Source: Armatimonadota bacterium (GTDB lineage Bacteria > Armatimonadota > Fimbriimonadia > Fimbriimonadales > Fimbriimonadaceae). Taken from it: DNA of 7,442 bases. The stretch spans positions 1 through 7,442 of the forward strand of contig DPBN01000143.1 of assembly GCA_003516955.1 (NCBI GenBank), in the 5' to 3' direction. The position numbers were made by a program, and so were the translations under genes. Positions 6,961 through 7,442 of the stretch are shown piece after piece. Position 1 is the stretch's first letter. Each line of letters starts with the position of its first letter. The notes under the pieces were generated by a model. The model worked only from the letters and a program-made list of their open reading frames with translations. It was not told the origin of the DNA and did no database searches.

Positions 6961-7416
6961 TTACAACGACCGCAGCGCCTCCTCCACCTCTTCGGCGTGG
7001 CCTTCCGGCTTCACCTTCCGCCACACCTTGCGAACGATGCCCTCGGAGTCCACCAGGAAGGTCGATCGCTCAATGCCCATGTACTTCTTGCCGTACATCG
7101 ACTTCTCGACCCACACGCCGCAGGCCTGCGCGAGCTTCTGCTCCACGTCCGCCAGCAGCGGGAACTCCAGCCCGAACTTCTGCGCGAACTTCTGATGCGA
7201 GGCGACGCCGTCCGGGCTCACGCCGACCACCGTCGCACCTTGCAGAGCGGGCATGCGGTCGCGGAAGCCACAAGCCTCCTTGGTGCAGCCCGGCGTGTCG
7301 TCCTTCGGATAGAAGTAGTAGACGGTCGGCGAACCCAGGAAGTCGGTCTTCGTGCGCGTCTGGCCCGTCTGGTCCTGCAGCTCGAACTCGGGAAAGGGGC
7401 TTCCAACGTCGATCAT
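6961..7416 (-). CDS. bcp: Thioredoxin-dependent peroxiredoxin, Bcp/PrxQ type
   Basis: The protein has 151 residues from the ATG at 7416-7414, preceded by GGAGGA (7426-7421). A GTG four codons upstream overlaps that ribosome site and is rejected. It reduces hydrogen peroxide and organic hydroperoxides in the cytoplasm, with electrons from thioredoxin. The thioredoxin fold is recognisable: PxFELQDQTG (8-19), YFYPKDDTPGCTKEAC (34-49) with peroxidatic Cys44 and resolving Cys49 five residues later, as in E. coli Bcp (45/50), Thr41 in the active-site TPGC, GVSPDG (65-70), FPLLAD (85-90), and the catalytic Arg117 in ERSTFLVD (116-123). All key residues are present and the length is normal. An extra Cys99 is not part of the family mechanism. 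It is the first gene visible of a likely two-gene unit with the 870-residue secreted protein. Confidence 0.96.
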   Translation of the reverse strand: MIDVGSPFPEFELQDQTGQTRTKTDFLGSPTVYYFYPKDDTPGCTKEACGFRDRMPALQGATVVGVSPDGVASHQKFAQKFGLEFPLLADVEQKLAQACGVWVEKSMYGKKYMGIERSTFLVDSEGIVRKVWRKVKPEGHAEEVEEALRSL

Positions 7417-7420
7417 TGCT

Positions 7421-7426
7421 TCCTCC
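7421..7426 (-). promoter_or_regulatory. Ribosome binding site of bcp
   Basis: GGAGGA on the minus strand is a near-perfect Shine-Dalgarno, 4-5 bp before the ATG at 7416. It fixes the start of the peroxiredoxin. The remaining bases to the window edge are too few to show a promoter. Confidence 0.75.
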
Positions 7427-7442
7427 ACTTGTGTTCTTAGCG

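Noticed and set aside
4600..7440. Very long plus-strand open frame across the right half
   Set aside because: It runs antisense through both the secreted-protein gene and bcp, ignoring their boundary, and gives an arginine-, glutamine- and proline-rich sequence. The minus strand has a signal peptide and peroxiredoxin motifs.

Overview
The window is GC-rich bacterial DNA, densely packed, with six protein genes and one tRNA gene. I find no insertion sequence, CRISPR array, phage gene or integration scar. The best lineage clue is the left-edge gene, an NPCBM plus Ig-like front end of the kind found on family 27 alpha-galactosidases of Planctomycetota, Verrucomicrobiota and Armatimonadota. With the GC content, the GTG starts and the large secreted protein of unknown family, a free-living Armatimonadota-type (Fimbriimonadia-like) or planctomycete-type bacterium is a reasonable but unproven guess.

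Layout from left to right. Positions 1-772 (minus strand) hold the N-terminal 257 codons of a secreted carbohydrate-binding protein, probably an alpha-galactosidase, cut by the window edge. A 105-bp divergent spacer follows. Positions 878-2794 (plus) encode a membrane-anchored signalling protein with two GAF-like regions and a C-terminal domain that looks like a GGDEF domain with its catalytic signature eroded. Positions 2908-3390 (plus) encode a small TPR protein with a GTG start and a strong Shine-Dalgarno. A tRNA-Trp(CCA) gene with its own recognisable promoter lies at 3442-3517. Only 31 bp after it, a cytoplasmic alkaline-phosphatase-superfamily phosphodiesterase runs from 3549 to 4358 (plus).

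The right half is on the minus strand. A Bcp/PrxQ-type peroxiredoxin (7416-6961) is followed 9 bp later by an 870-residue secreted protein of unknown family (6951-4339). The stop end of the large gene overlaps the stop end of the phosphodiesterase gene by 20 bp, so the two transcription units converge with no room for a terminator between them.

The genes do not form an obvious single pathway. The two minus-strand secreted proteins at the left and right suggest carbohydrate use. The middle holds signalling and housekeeping genes. I did not find convincing evidence of a new multi-gene system. The points most worth following are the degenerate GGDEF receptor, the unassigned 870-residue exported protein, and the tRNA-phosphodiesterase arrangement.
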